From assembly GCA_025738555.1 (NCBI GenBank), contig JAOVFP010000017.1, positions 1,922,001-1,986,000 on the forward strand: 64,000 bases of DNA. Reading direction: 5' to 3'. The stretch is from Cyathus striatus (Eukaryota > Basidiomycota > Agaricomycetes > Agaricales > Nidulariaceae). A program made the translations under genes and the position numbers. Shown here in pieces: positions 11,867 through 21,630 of this stretch. Each line of letters opens with the position of its first letter. The first letter of the stretch is position 1. The notes under the pieces were generated by a model. That model saw only the letters and a list, made by a program, of their open reading frames with translations. It ran no database searches and was not told the origin of the DNA.

Positions 11867-12845
11867 TCTCACACGGTCATGTGTTGACATGCAATGCTTG
11901 GGCTCTCCTTGAACTCAAGCTTTCTGAGGAACATACCCTACTCGCATGTAACAAATGTAACGGATGTATGAATGTATGTCCTGTATCATCTTCAACTGGA
12001 CTGGGCTTTAATTTAACTTGTAGAGCACTCTCTTTACTGCAGAATAAAGCTTAGGTAGCATCAGTTGGGATGAGCTTGAACAGTGGATAGATTAAGCTGG
12101 AGACTAACAGCTGGCCTCAGAGTGCAGAACATGAATGGATGGAGCTTTCTTTCTGTCTTGAGCCCATTGGAAGTGGGTGTCCGTGAGCTCCAACAAGCCT
12201 GGTAGTTTCTTGCACGAAGCCTTTGCCCATTATCAGGTGCTTTCAGTCACATTCTCATACCCATTTTCAGTAATAAATGCCACAATATCATTTGGCAATT
12301 CGTTGTCCCACTCACACCTCCGCCAGCATTCATGGAACTGTATAAGAGTTTACCTTATTGGACTCATGTGGTGGGCAGATAGGCTGTTTTTTGATTGGCA
12401 TTTTTTGTATTGGGTTGTGTGGACAGTTGTCCTCCCGAGGATTGGGAGGTATAGGTTGCATAGGGTTGAGGAGGTTGGTCAGGATGGGTTGAAGAGGCAT
12501 GTGTTTAAGTGGTTCCCTAGGACTGATTGATATTTTTCATTTCGTTCTTGATTTTGGTCTGTTTTGGTCTTTGTTTTGGTCTATTCTTTCGTTCTTTATT
12601 TTTTTGTTCATTTGCTTGTTCGTTTGATGGGTTTTGATTAAAAAGTACTTTAATGATTAGAATTAGGGATTACGCTCACGCACTTACTTATGACTGCACC
12701 ACCGTGCCTCATGATTTTTTTGTAGTTTACGTTTAGTTGTTAGTTAGTTAGATTAACGGACGTGGATTGGTTTATTTGGTAGGATACTGTGTATTTTATT
12801 TGTAATAGTATAGTAATTTGGGATTTTGTGCTTTTTGGAACCTAC
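11867..12845. other. Stretch without a recognisable gene
   Basis: An open frame of 117 codons (12177-12530) ends in a basic segment (DGLKRHVFKWFPRTD), but I recognise no domain and see no supporting splice sites. The 3' part is T-rich with reiterated 'ttttggtct' (12545-12590). Confidence 0.3.
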
Positions 12846-13709
12846 ATGGCTGACGATCTTTTCACCAACATCGTATCCTGGGAAAAAATCAACAACATCG
12901 ACAAAGTAACACAGAAAACAAATGAATACCAGTGGCTCTCCCAACCTACTATCGCAAGTCTCATAGCCGTGGTTAAAATTTCAGAATGAGACTTTTCTTT
13001 TTCCTCTGACGGCGGTTTCACTAGTACCAACAGATTCACGACAAACTTTGCAGATTTACATCTAACATTATCTGGGGGCTGCCCATCGATTGAACCATTT
13101 AAGAGCGAGTATCAGACAGTACTTGACAATATTACGTGGCTTCTCAATCAGGTTCCTGTTTCCGAGCACGCACGTAGATGAGGCATATTTGTTGGTCCCC
13201 CTTCCACACCTCGAATCAAAATAGGTCATCAACCATTCAATGTAACAGCTATCATTTTTTGGAAGCTCCTCCCTCTTATTACCTAGTAATTTTTAAGTCT
13301 ATACCACAATGTCTTAACCAATGTTATCCTTCAGGTATGTTCATCCATTGTACAACCAACACATCCTAATATTCTCATAGATTACTTTGATCATATACAC
13401 ATGTGGCCTGTTTCCACTAAAGCAGCTCGTAACGCCATACCTAAACTTTATGTCACGCATAGTATCAATTGTCCCGCGATTTACGACATCAACGAAAATA
13501 AAATTCATCTTGTCGATTATCAGCAGTGCCTCGTTAATGCAACCGCAGAAATACACTTTGAGATTAATCATTGCGAGATTCCCCATATAGCTCACAATGG
13601 TGTACCCTACCACCTCTACTCGGCCGACCTTGTAGCAATCTACATAATCATTCCTCCTCCTAATATCGTTTCTCCTACTACCACACCTAACCCTATCACT
13701 GAAAAATAA
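12846..13709 (+). pseudogene. Hypothetical protein gene with in-frame UGA codons
   Basis: From ATG 12846 (MADDLFTNIVSWEK) one frame stays protein-like to about 13283 but contains TGA at 12987-12989 and 13179-13181. The sequence on both sides of each stop has ordinary composition (SFSSDGGFTSTNRF; IFVGPPSTPRIKIG). A second segment, 13335-13709, reads HMWPVSTKAARNAIPKLY and ends at a TAA after TTTPNPITEK; the splice between the parts could not be phased. CGA in place of either TGA would restore the frame. I do not recognise the family. UGA read as Trp, as in mitochondria, is unlikely because TGG is also used. Confidence 0.5.
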
Positions 13710-15100
13710 ATACTAAATGATCACTCATAGAACAGGGGGATTTAAATTAAACTCGCAAAGAATAGTAGAAATAAACATAATTCATGCATTTTATGTATTA
13801 TTTATCCAACAACAAATACATCTTATGCTTACTAACATTTCCCTCATTCAACCAATTGCAAGCAAGGTTTTCGTCGACATCGTCGACGCTTCCAAGTTTC
13901 TATTAGCTATCGTATTTATGTGATTGATATGTTGAAATAGTACAGCTGGAACCCAGTGGAATCGAGCGGATACTTAGCAAATTATGTTGCTTATTAATAT
14001 ATTTCGGCATTTACCATTGACCGGTCAGTGGTTGACCAGTTGACGGTCAATCACTGACTCTGACCTTTTGACTGACGGGGTCTGACGGGGTCAATGACAA
14101 CATGTCGTGAGTACTCGAGTCGTGACTCACCCAAGCGTTGAATTGGTTGAACTTAGCTTGAAACTACAGTCCTGTCCCACTCAGCTGCTTGCCACTTGAC
14201 AAGAACATGCAACGTCGAACTTCTATGCTCTTTCGCATTGCCCTGCACTACATTTCTGTCTTTCCTTATCTACACTGTGCTTGCTGCACACTATTCTGTG
14301 AAATACTACTGTGAAATAGGTGAAATCTCAACTCCGCGCTGCATACAGTAGGACAGCAGGGGTGCAATAGCATTGCGATTGGTCACAAAGGTGTGTTTAC
14401 AATGTTTACTTATGTGAGGCTGCTTTATCTCTCAGGATACATCGTTGCCTTGAATCCACTCCGCCCTCGAGACACACTTTACACATTCAAACATGAGGTA
14501 CCTTAGTAGCATTCTCCGGTTTCTCACTGACAATGCCAGCAAATGTGATCTTCTCGAATCACAACTCTGTTTTATCTGGTGTGTCTTCACCTTCTTTGAG
14601 CGAGCTTTAGTCTTTGTTGTTGCTCCTCTCGTAGTCTTTGTTCTCGCTCATCTCGTATACAAGCTTACAGCAAACCACTTAGTTGGTTGTTATATATCAT
14701 TACAATCCCATCTCCCATAACCCGTCCTGGATCCCGCCGCTCTCCTACCACCTCGATTCGTTGTTCTGCGGTACTCGGTTGGTCGCGCCGTCTGGCTATT
14801 TTCGGAGATATTATAATTACAGAAGTACTCACACGTGGTGTGACGGATCGCTCACGCCTTATTCCGACTCTTCGCTGCCGGTCCTCACTTGGTCCTCACT
14901 CTCCCAAGTAACTACTCGCTCAATTCTCTTTTATTCAACAATGTCTATTTCCACTTAAAAAGACTAGTTCTTATATTATATATAGTAGCACGTAGTATAT
15001 TTGATATAATAATCGCTGAAATTTCGAGGAACTTGAGGCTTTCTGGTTGCAAAAGTGACTCTTGTACAGTATGTGTTAAGAAAGTGGCTGTAAATTGACA
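13710..15100. other. Gene-free stretch with a TGACC-rich inverted repeat
   Basis: No supportable gene. A 14-bp-arm inverted repeat (gtcagtggttgacc at 14024-14037 against ggtcaatcactgac at 14045-14058, one mismatch) lies in a run of TGAC/GTCA words from 14015 to 14095. Short open frames at 14493-14960 lack conserved features. A 16-base match to 6195-6210 lies at 14370-14385. Confidence 0.4.
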
Positions 15101-15102
15101 AA

Positions 15103-15259
15103 GTAGCGCGGGAGCAATGAAAAGTAGCGCATGACAAGCTCGATAACGTGACACAGACCATTCAAAAGGAGCGTATGTGAACTTGATGTGAACACTTAGC
15201 GAACCCCAAAAGGTGGCGCGAGACATGCTTCCGAGTAGCGTGACCGAGAAAAGTGGCGC
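15103..15259 (+). promoter_or_regulatory. Four GTRGCGC motifs upstream of the P450
   Basis: GTAGCGC at 15103 and 15124 and GTGGCGC at 15213 and 15253 all lie on the plus strand, each preceded by A or AA-rich sequence, about 120-280 bases before the P450 start. A TATA-like 'gtatttaacta' lies near 15330. The sites could bind a transcription factor, or the pattern could be a decayed minisatellite; no function is shown. Confidence 0.35.
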
Positions 15260-15379
15260 AGGAAACCGATTAAATGTGCGATATGAACACCATAGTCCTC
15301 GAATTATTCGGTTGAGTGCTTTGGGCGAGCGTATTTAACTATCTTATTACAAGGTGGCTGCGGTTCAAATTTCGATACC

Positions 15380-17468
15380 ATGTTTTACATTGCAGTACTA
15401 CCGATTGTCTTCGGACTCTTCTATACGTATAAGTTGCTCACTCGTGATTCTCTGGACAGAACAGCCCTCCCAGGCCCACCTGGTAATAGAATCATCGGAA
15501 ACCTTAAGGATATCCCAGCGGACAGGCCATGGATAAAGTTTGCCGAGTGGGGTCGCGAGTTCGATTTGTTTACATTCAGCTCTAAGAATTCGAAAAAGCT
15601 GAATAATGGTAGGAAACATCATACAGGTTAAACTTCCATTTCGAAAGTTGATCATTGTAAACTCGTACGACCTTGCTTTGGAACTTTTCGAAAGTCGTTC
15701 GTCAATATACTCTGATCGTCCACACCGTCCCATGGCAGACATGTGAGCTACAGCCATCTTTACTAAAATTGCATTATTATTAAGCCATGTATTGTAGAAG
15801 CGGCTTCGGAAATGTTTTACTATTTCAAGATTATGGTGAATCTGTCAGGAAAGCACGCAAAATGATGCATGCAGACCTTACGCCGCGAGGTATCATAAAT
15901 TATCAGAGTATTCTAGAGGATGAAGCAAAAATGATTGCCAAGCGCTCGTTAGAGTCACCTAATGACTTGGTAAAACATATCAGCCAGTATGTGACTCAGC
16001 ACACCCTGGTGATGTCGTTAACTTATCGTATTTATTTCTAGTGCGGCAGCGTCGTCGATTCTGATGATCACATATGGAATTCAGATAAAAAACGAGGATG
16101 AGCCCATAGTTGTGCTTGCCAAAAAGGTAATGGACAGCGTCTCGGACCTAACAGTTCCCACTAGATATGTTGTCAACTCGATTCCGATATGTGAGATATT
16201 ATCTATTTTAAATGTACCGATGACTTACTATTACGAAATTTAGTACGTTTAATACCCTCTTGGATCCCAGGAGCTAACTTCAAGCGTATTGCTTGCATCT
16301 ATTCCGAAAATCTTCACGGCTTCATGAATGGAACTTATTCCCGTTTCCAAAAGCAGATGGTAATATTGCATATGCTTGTATAATATTATTGGCACTTTAT
16401 TAATGTTTTTCACAAGGAAAGCGGAAATGTGAGAGATTCATTTGTTCTAAGGCAACTTCAAAAAATGGAAGGAACCATCGACGACGAAAGTATTGAACTC
16501 TTAAAATGGACTGCAGGAGGAATGTTTGCAGGTCAGTAGGTTTACAAAATACCTATGGCCGGTGATAAATGCTAACCATGCTTGCAGCTGCAACGGACAC
16601 AGTTAGTCTTTCACGTCGTGATCGCAACTAAACCTCACATTTTGAAGTCTATAAGTGTCATGCGGACATTTTTATTAGCAATGATTCTTAACCCAGACGT
16701 GCAAAAGAAAGCTCACGAAGAATTGGATAGGCTAGGCCACAATGAACTTCCGAAATTCGCGGATCGTTCACATTTGTCTTATCTTGATTGTTTAATCAAG
16801 GAAGTGTATCGATGGCGACCTGCAGGTCCACTGAGTATATCATCAACTTTTCTCATTGTTCACTATGCGCTCATACCAATTGTTTGAAGTTGGTCATAGA
16901 ATCCGGACCAGTGATGTGGTCTCGGGGTACCATATAGCAGCTAACTCTGTTATTATTGCGAACATTTAGTACGTGCTACTTTTCTATAATTTGATAGATA
17001 ACTGATTGATCTTTATTACTTAGGTCATTCACCCACGACGAAGAATTATATCCAGATCCAGAGAAATTCGAACCAGAGCGATACATGAACGAAAAGGCTT
17101 GTCCTGATCCTAGCACATATGTGTTCGGATTTGGCCGAAGGTAAAATCCACTTTCTATCTCTTCGTGAAAAATTGCTCATATATCGTAGAAGTTGCCTCG
17201 GCATCAACCTTGCAGATGCATTCGTATATATTATGATATCCAATATACTTGCAGCATTCGAGATATTACCCGCGCTCGGTGAAGATCGAGAATCGATTTA
17301 TCGGAATGTGAAGTACTCGACTGGAGCAGTCAGGTAAGACAGACGTTTAATTTATCACTCAAATACTTACAGTCATTTTGGGATAGTCATCCTTCCGAGT
17401 TCAATTTTCGTCTGGTTCCAAGGTCATTAGATATTGTCCGTACCATAGAATATGGTTCTCAGGCCTAA
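15380..17468 (+). pseudogene. Cytochrome P450, probably inactivated
   Basis: This is a microsomal class II P450: an N-terminal membrane anchor (MFYIAVLPIVFGLFYTYKLL), the proline hinge LPGPPGN, the I-helix motif AATDT (about 16590-16604), ExxR as EVYRWR (about 16801-16818), and the heme loop FGFGRR-S-CLG across an intron (17137-17195), ending at TAA 17466-17468. About ten introns can be placed. The family resembles O-methylsterigmatocystin-oxidoreductase-like CYPs of basidiomycetes, which are heme monooxygenases using CPR electrons at the ER. Four lesions are visible: the first donor is AT instead of GT (15564); the exons meeting at 15990/16042 are out of phase by one base; the donor after RPAGP lacks its first G (16832); and the split Trp codon before SFTHDEELYPDP is TAG (16968-16970). 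Substrate unknown. Confidence 0.8.
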
Positions 17469-17509
17469 CTTCCATTTATGAATTGTAACTCGCTAGTAGA
17501 TATTTTGTG

Positions 17510-17690
17510 GTAGAGTCTACAAGGGCATCTGGTGCAGATAGTAAACTATCGACTACGAGTTGACATAATCCACCCTAGCCATATGCGCTGTACTCCTTGA
17601 AATAGCATGCCAATGTTGATTTTTATTTACGATGTTGATTTCACTATTTCATTCAAGTCCTTTTTGCCATCGTGAATATAACACCGGTAT
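17510..17690 (+). repeat. Detached copy of the 1-4850 repeat
   Basis: It contains 'gtctacaagggcatctggtgcag', here followed by 'actatcgactacgagt' and 'tatgcgctgtactcctt', and then 'ttttgccatcgtgaa' at about 17670. These are the core and flanking words of the array at the left end of the window. The copy begins about 40 bases after the P450 stop. Confidence 0.65.
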
Positions 17691-18030
17691 TGCTGGTACA
17701 GCTATAACAATCAATTCTCTACTATATCTCATACAAACATTAAGTGGTGTAAATATGTATGTACAGCTAGCGCCGAATTAGCGCACAGCCGTATTGCCGG
17801 TCCGCAGCGCGTAACTCGGCTCTCAACCGTGTGAATTCTCCGGAATCGCGTCAACGTTGGCAATTACACTGTCAAAGCACCGTGTCAATCCATCAGATGC
17901 GCTTCATTTCTCTCATTTCTCTCTACATCCCCATCCTCCTCCTCTTTCCCTTCACCTTCACTAAGGAAGGATAACCCTAGCTACTGCGCAAATAAGACGA
18001 CATTCCAGCGTAGAACGATAAGACATAACG

Positions 18031-19770
18031 ATGGGCAGCAAACATACCCAAGCGACGATCAACGAGCTTATAGCGGGGAGTTTTGGAGGTGCTGCTCAGG
18101 TTCTCGTAGGGCAGCCTTTGGATACAGTCAAGACGAGAGCGCAGATTGCTCCCAGTGAGTTGGTTCTTCCTGTATCGTGTCCGATTGGGCTAATGTCATA
18201 CAGAGGGTATGTTCGTGAGTACGCGTTCGATTACGCATGTACGCATCCAACCTTGCGTGTTGTAGAAAGGCCCTATGGACATTCTCGTTCAGACGTTGCG
18301 CAAGGAGGGGTTCTTTGCGTTGTATAAAGGTCGTTTCCCCCTTATCTTCGACACAGGAACTACGGCTGATTCGTATCGCTGAACAGGGATGGCGTCCCCA
18401 CTCCTCGGAATAGCAGGCGTCAATTCGCTGCTCTTCGCTTCTTACGCCATATCAAAACGTATTATCTCGCCGTATCCTAATCTGTCATTGAAGGAGATAG
18501 CAGGGGCGGGGGCGATGGCGGGTGCAGCTAATGCTATTCTCGCCAGTCCCGGTCAGTCTTTTCTCCTGTCATCTTTGTTTGGGGCCGAAGATTGATAAGG
18601 GGGATAGTGGAGATGTTTAAAGTGCGTATGCAGGGGCAGTATGGCGCCGCGACGGATAAGAGGTTGAGAGAAGTCGTCAGCGAGATGTGGAAGGATTGGG
18701 GGTTCCGGCGGGGGATTATGAGGGGGTATTGGGTTCGTTCTCCTTTTCTCTGGATCGTCCCTCGTCCCCTGACGTAGATATAGGTTACGGTTGCGCGTGA
18801 GATTCCCGCTTATGCTGGGTAAGACCTCTTCCTTGTATTTTACGCTGATGCTGATGCTTGACATGTAGGTTCTATACAGGTACAGCATAGTTACTCCGCG
18901 TTTTCTCGTACACTCATTAGTTCCTGGGTCAAGCCTTTGAATTTTCGAAACGGAAGTTCGCACAGACGTATGGGAAGGATTTGCCTGTGTGGGCATTGTT
19001 GGCTAGTGGATCTACTGGTGGAGTACGTGCTGGCTCTTCTCACTTACTGTGTTTTCCTACCTTTTTTTGCCCCCTCGTATTCATTCCCTTTTCTCTTTCT
19101 TTCCTCTTCCCTTTTCGTTTCAATTCTCCGTCGTCGCATTCCCGCCCTTCCCACCCACCTCTTCTCGCTTCTATGTCTCATCTACTCTCCTCTCCATCCT
19201 CTCCCCGCCTTTGTCCTCTCCCCATCTTTATCCTCCCTCCATCTTTGTCCTTTCCCCGTCTTTGTCCTCTCCTCCCTTTCTCATCCGCTACCCTTCACTC
19301 ACCTCTTCATAGATAGCATACTGGCTTGCATGCTACCCCCTAGACGTAATAAAATCGCGCATCCAGCTACGCCCAATCCCACCACAAGGTACCCCAGTAC
19401 AATACATCGCCAACGAAATGCGGAGTATCGTAGCGGAGAGTGGGGTCCGCGGGCTATTTAGAGGATTGTCCCCATCTTTACTTCGAAGGTGCGTCTTGTT
19501 TCTTTTTTACTTGAGGAATGGAGTTGTTTATATGTTATGTTGTGGGGTAGTATTCCAGCAGCTGGGAGTACGTTTGCGGCGTTTGAGATTACGAGGGGTG
19601 CGTTCTTTTATTTTTGGTTTTTAGGGGAATGTGTACTTATAGGGGTTTTGGATAGAGTATTTGTTAGGTGTAACTGGCGTGTAATGGCTATAAACCCCTT
19701 TGCAGTAGGTTGTTCAATCATTGATGTGGAATTTTTTTGGTCTTGTCTTGCTCGTTTTTCATGTTGCTAG
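18031..19770 (+). CDS. Mitochondrial carrier family protein (SLC25 type)
   Basis: Three carrier repeats are readable with signatures PLDTVKTR (exon 1), SPVEMFKVRMQ (exons 4-5) and YPLDVIKSR (exon 9). Carriers have six membrane helices and exchange metabolites across the inner mitochondrial membrane. The sequence (GSFGGAAQVLVGQPLDTVK) resembles the carnitine/basic amino acid (Crc1/Ymc) group; the substrate is not certain. Exons: 18031-18154, 18204-18214, 18266-18329, 18387-18551, 18608-18732, 18784-18818, 18869-18879, 18934-19022, 19313 to about 19491, then about 19553 on. All junctions phase correctly as far as PAAGSTFAAFEITR. Two exons are only 11 nt long. The intron 19023-19312 is long and CT-rich. 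The frame runs about 60 residues past the expected C-terminus to a stop at 19770, so the true end is uncertain. Confidence 0.85.
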
Positions 19771-19797
19771 AGTGACCCGTGACCTGTTGTATGGTAT

Positions 19798-19885
19798 GGG
19801 CTCTTAGCACAGTGGTAGCGCGCATGCTTTGCATCTGAAAAGGCATCCTTGCATGAGGTCGTGGGTTCAATCCCCACAGGGTCCA
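19798..19885 (+). tRNA. tRNA-Ala(UGC) with a 16-nt intron
   Basis: The acceptor stem GGGCTCT pairs with AGGGTCC (one G-U at position 3 and one U-G), and the discriminator is A. The D arm contains AGTGGTAG. The anticodon stem CATGC/GCATG encloses loop TTTGCA...T with anticodon TGC. The intron (tctgaaaaggcatcct) sits after position 37, the canonical nuclear site. The T arm is GTGGG-TTCAATC-CCCAC. The mature length is 72 nt. One A-C mismatch is seen in the D stem. Confidence 0.9.
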
Positions 19886-19890
19886 TTTTT
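19886..19890 (+). terminator. RNA polymerase III terminator of tRNA-Ala
   Basis: A run of five T residues follows the discriminator base directly. Confidence 0.75.
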
Positions 19891-20065
19891 GGGAATTTAA
19901 TATTTTTTCCTCTTTTTGAGAAAGATTATATTGTGTTGTGTAAGTGATGGATTTTCAAGGCCCCTTTTACCTTTTGACTCTTGAGTTATGGGTGCTGTCA
20001 AGTATAAGTGTAGTGTTGGAACTTACAGCTAACTGCAAAATGTTGCGGAATTGTGTTTGAAAAAA

Positions 20066-20334
20066 AATACATATCACCTTACTATCTCAAAAGAAAAAAC
20101 TAAAATACTGAATTTTAATGGGTGCTGTGGGGATTGAACCCACAATTTATATGTAACAAATCTACTAGGCCACTGTACCTACATTACACTTACAATTAGC
20201 AGTACCCACAAATCAAAAATAGCAACCATTCCATTTAATATTCCTTCCTTTTACAGCTAACTGCAAAATGTTGCGGAATTGTGTTTGAAAAAAAAGGGGT
20301 GGTTGGTTATGTTTACACAATCGGCATATCCGGC
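20066..20334 (+). repeat. Left 269-bp inverted repeat of mariner element 1
   Basis: Reverse complement of 23317-23585. It contains 'tgttgcggaattgtgtttga' and the tRNA-like segment on the minus strand at 20119-20207. A 44-base piece of its inner part also occurs just outside it at 20024-20067. Confidence 0.85.
20119..20207 (-). other. tRNA-like sequence in the left inverted repeat
   Basis: On the minus strand: GGGTACT 5' arm, 'aggtacagtggcctagtag' resembling a D arm and A box, T arm GTGGG-TTCAATC-CCCAC identical to that of the nearby tRNA-Ala, and an AGCACCC 3' arm with one acceptor mismatch. No convincing anticodon stem is seen, so it is tRNA-derived rather than a working tRNA gene. Confidence 0.5.
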
Positions 20335-20435
20335 TACACAGCGTGTGGCAACAGACTCTTAATTGTTTCTCCCACGGGCCATTGTTCACCAATATCACTT
20401 TGATTTAGCTTGCCTTTCAATTGTGCTCTTCACCA

Positions 20436-21504
20436 TAGGTCGTGTCTCCCAGGACTTGAAAGACCGTATCCCCTATCTTCATTTCAATGAACATTACTCT
20501 GTTAAAGATATCTGTCATCTCCTTGGTGTGAAGAAAAGCCTTGTATACAGCACACTGTCAAACTATGAGGATCACAGTGTGGCATACAACCCAAATGCTT
20601 TCAAACATAGGCTAGGATGCCCTTGTAAGCTCACCAACACTGATATCAAGCTCGTAAAGGCACTGCTACAGCAAGACCCATGCATGTATGTCGATGAGCT
20701 GCAAGATGAATTGTTTTTACATTGTGGAGTGTTGGTTTCTCAGTCTACCTTGCTTCAGACATTGCATTGCATTCAATGTTCATTTTTCACACAAAACTGT
20801 TTCAGCAAAGGCTCTTGAACAAAATGACCTGGATCAATCTGCTTACATGAATCAAATCACCAAAATTGTTACTGATCTGGCCCAGCTTATGTTTATTGAC
20901 AAAGCTGCAAGGAATAAGAAGAATCCTACCAGGAAGTCAGAATGGGCTAGAACTGGTCAGTGTTGTATTCATTGAAGATGTTTTGTTCGTGGACGAAGAT
21001 TCTCTATTCTTCCTGTCCTCACCCTTGATGGCATCATTGCACATGACATTATACCAGGTTCAGTTACATCATCTCATTTTGTGAAGTTCCTCAAGGAGCT
21101 TGTGGTATAGTTACATTCTCTTTTCACATTCCAAACTCTTCTATTTTCTAGATACCATACACAAATCCCTACCCTGGACCTAGAAGTATTATCGTTATGG
21201 ACAACTGTAACATACACCATTCTGAAGAAGTCAGGCAGTTAGTTGAAGATGATGCCTGTTTGTGGTGGCTTCCATCATTGCATGGATATTATGTACTAAG
21301 TGTCTTCACACAGTTTGCCAGCTCATTTATCTTCTGCCCTATTCTCCCGATTTCAATCCTATTGAACAGGCCTTCTCAGCAATCAAATCTTATTTACATT
21401 GTTTTTGGAAGGATCAGTCTGTGTCTATCATTGACTGAGCATGTCTCAGTATAACACCATCTCAGGCTTGGAATTTCTTTCATGCATCAGGTTATGTTGT
21501 ATAA
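20436..21504 (+). pseudogene. Tc1/mariner (IS630-type) transposase, element 1, defective
   Basis: A helix-turn-helix region (VSQDLKDRIPYLHFNEHY...LGVKKSLVY) is followed by the DDE_3 catalytic core: FID (20898 region), IIVMDNCNIHH (about 21191-21223) and YSPDFNPIEQAF (about 21342-21375, after an intron), ending FFHASGYVV at TAA 21504. Damage: an extra T in the run at 20783-20787 shifts the frame; TGA at 20973-20975 and at 21436-21438 interrupt it; and the residue after FID is K where related proteins have E. The start codon was not resolved; an intron probably precedes GRVSQDL. The enzyme family moves elements by cut-and-paste at TA. Confidence 0.8.
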
Positions 21505-21630
21505 AGTAACATAAGCATGTTATGTACAAACATGTATTCATGAGTGTCAGTTCAAGAAATACAAATACTTATGGGGGTCAGTCAACAAAAATGAGTGATA
21601 ATGATAACGAGCAAATGACAAAACTAACAG

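Noticed and set aside
6495..12000. Possible terminal inverted repeats of the interrupted hAT element (cagggttcc near 6499 and gtcctg near 11980).
   Set aside because: The similarity beyond the first four bases is weak and the flanking 8-mers do not match.
14493..14958. Hydrophobic frame (LVFVVAPLVVFVLAHLVY) suggesting a membrane protein.
   Set aside because: Overlapping frames are equally open, and no conserved start, splice or family was seen.
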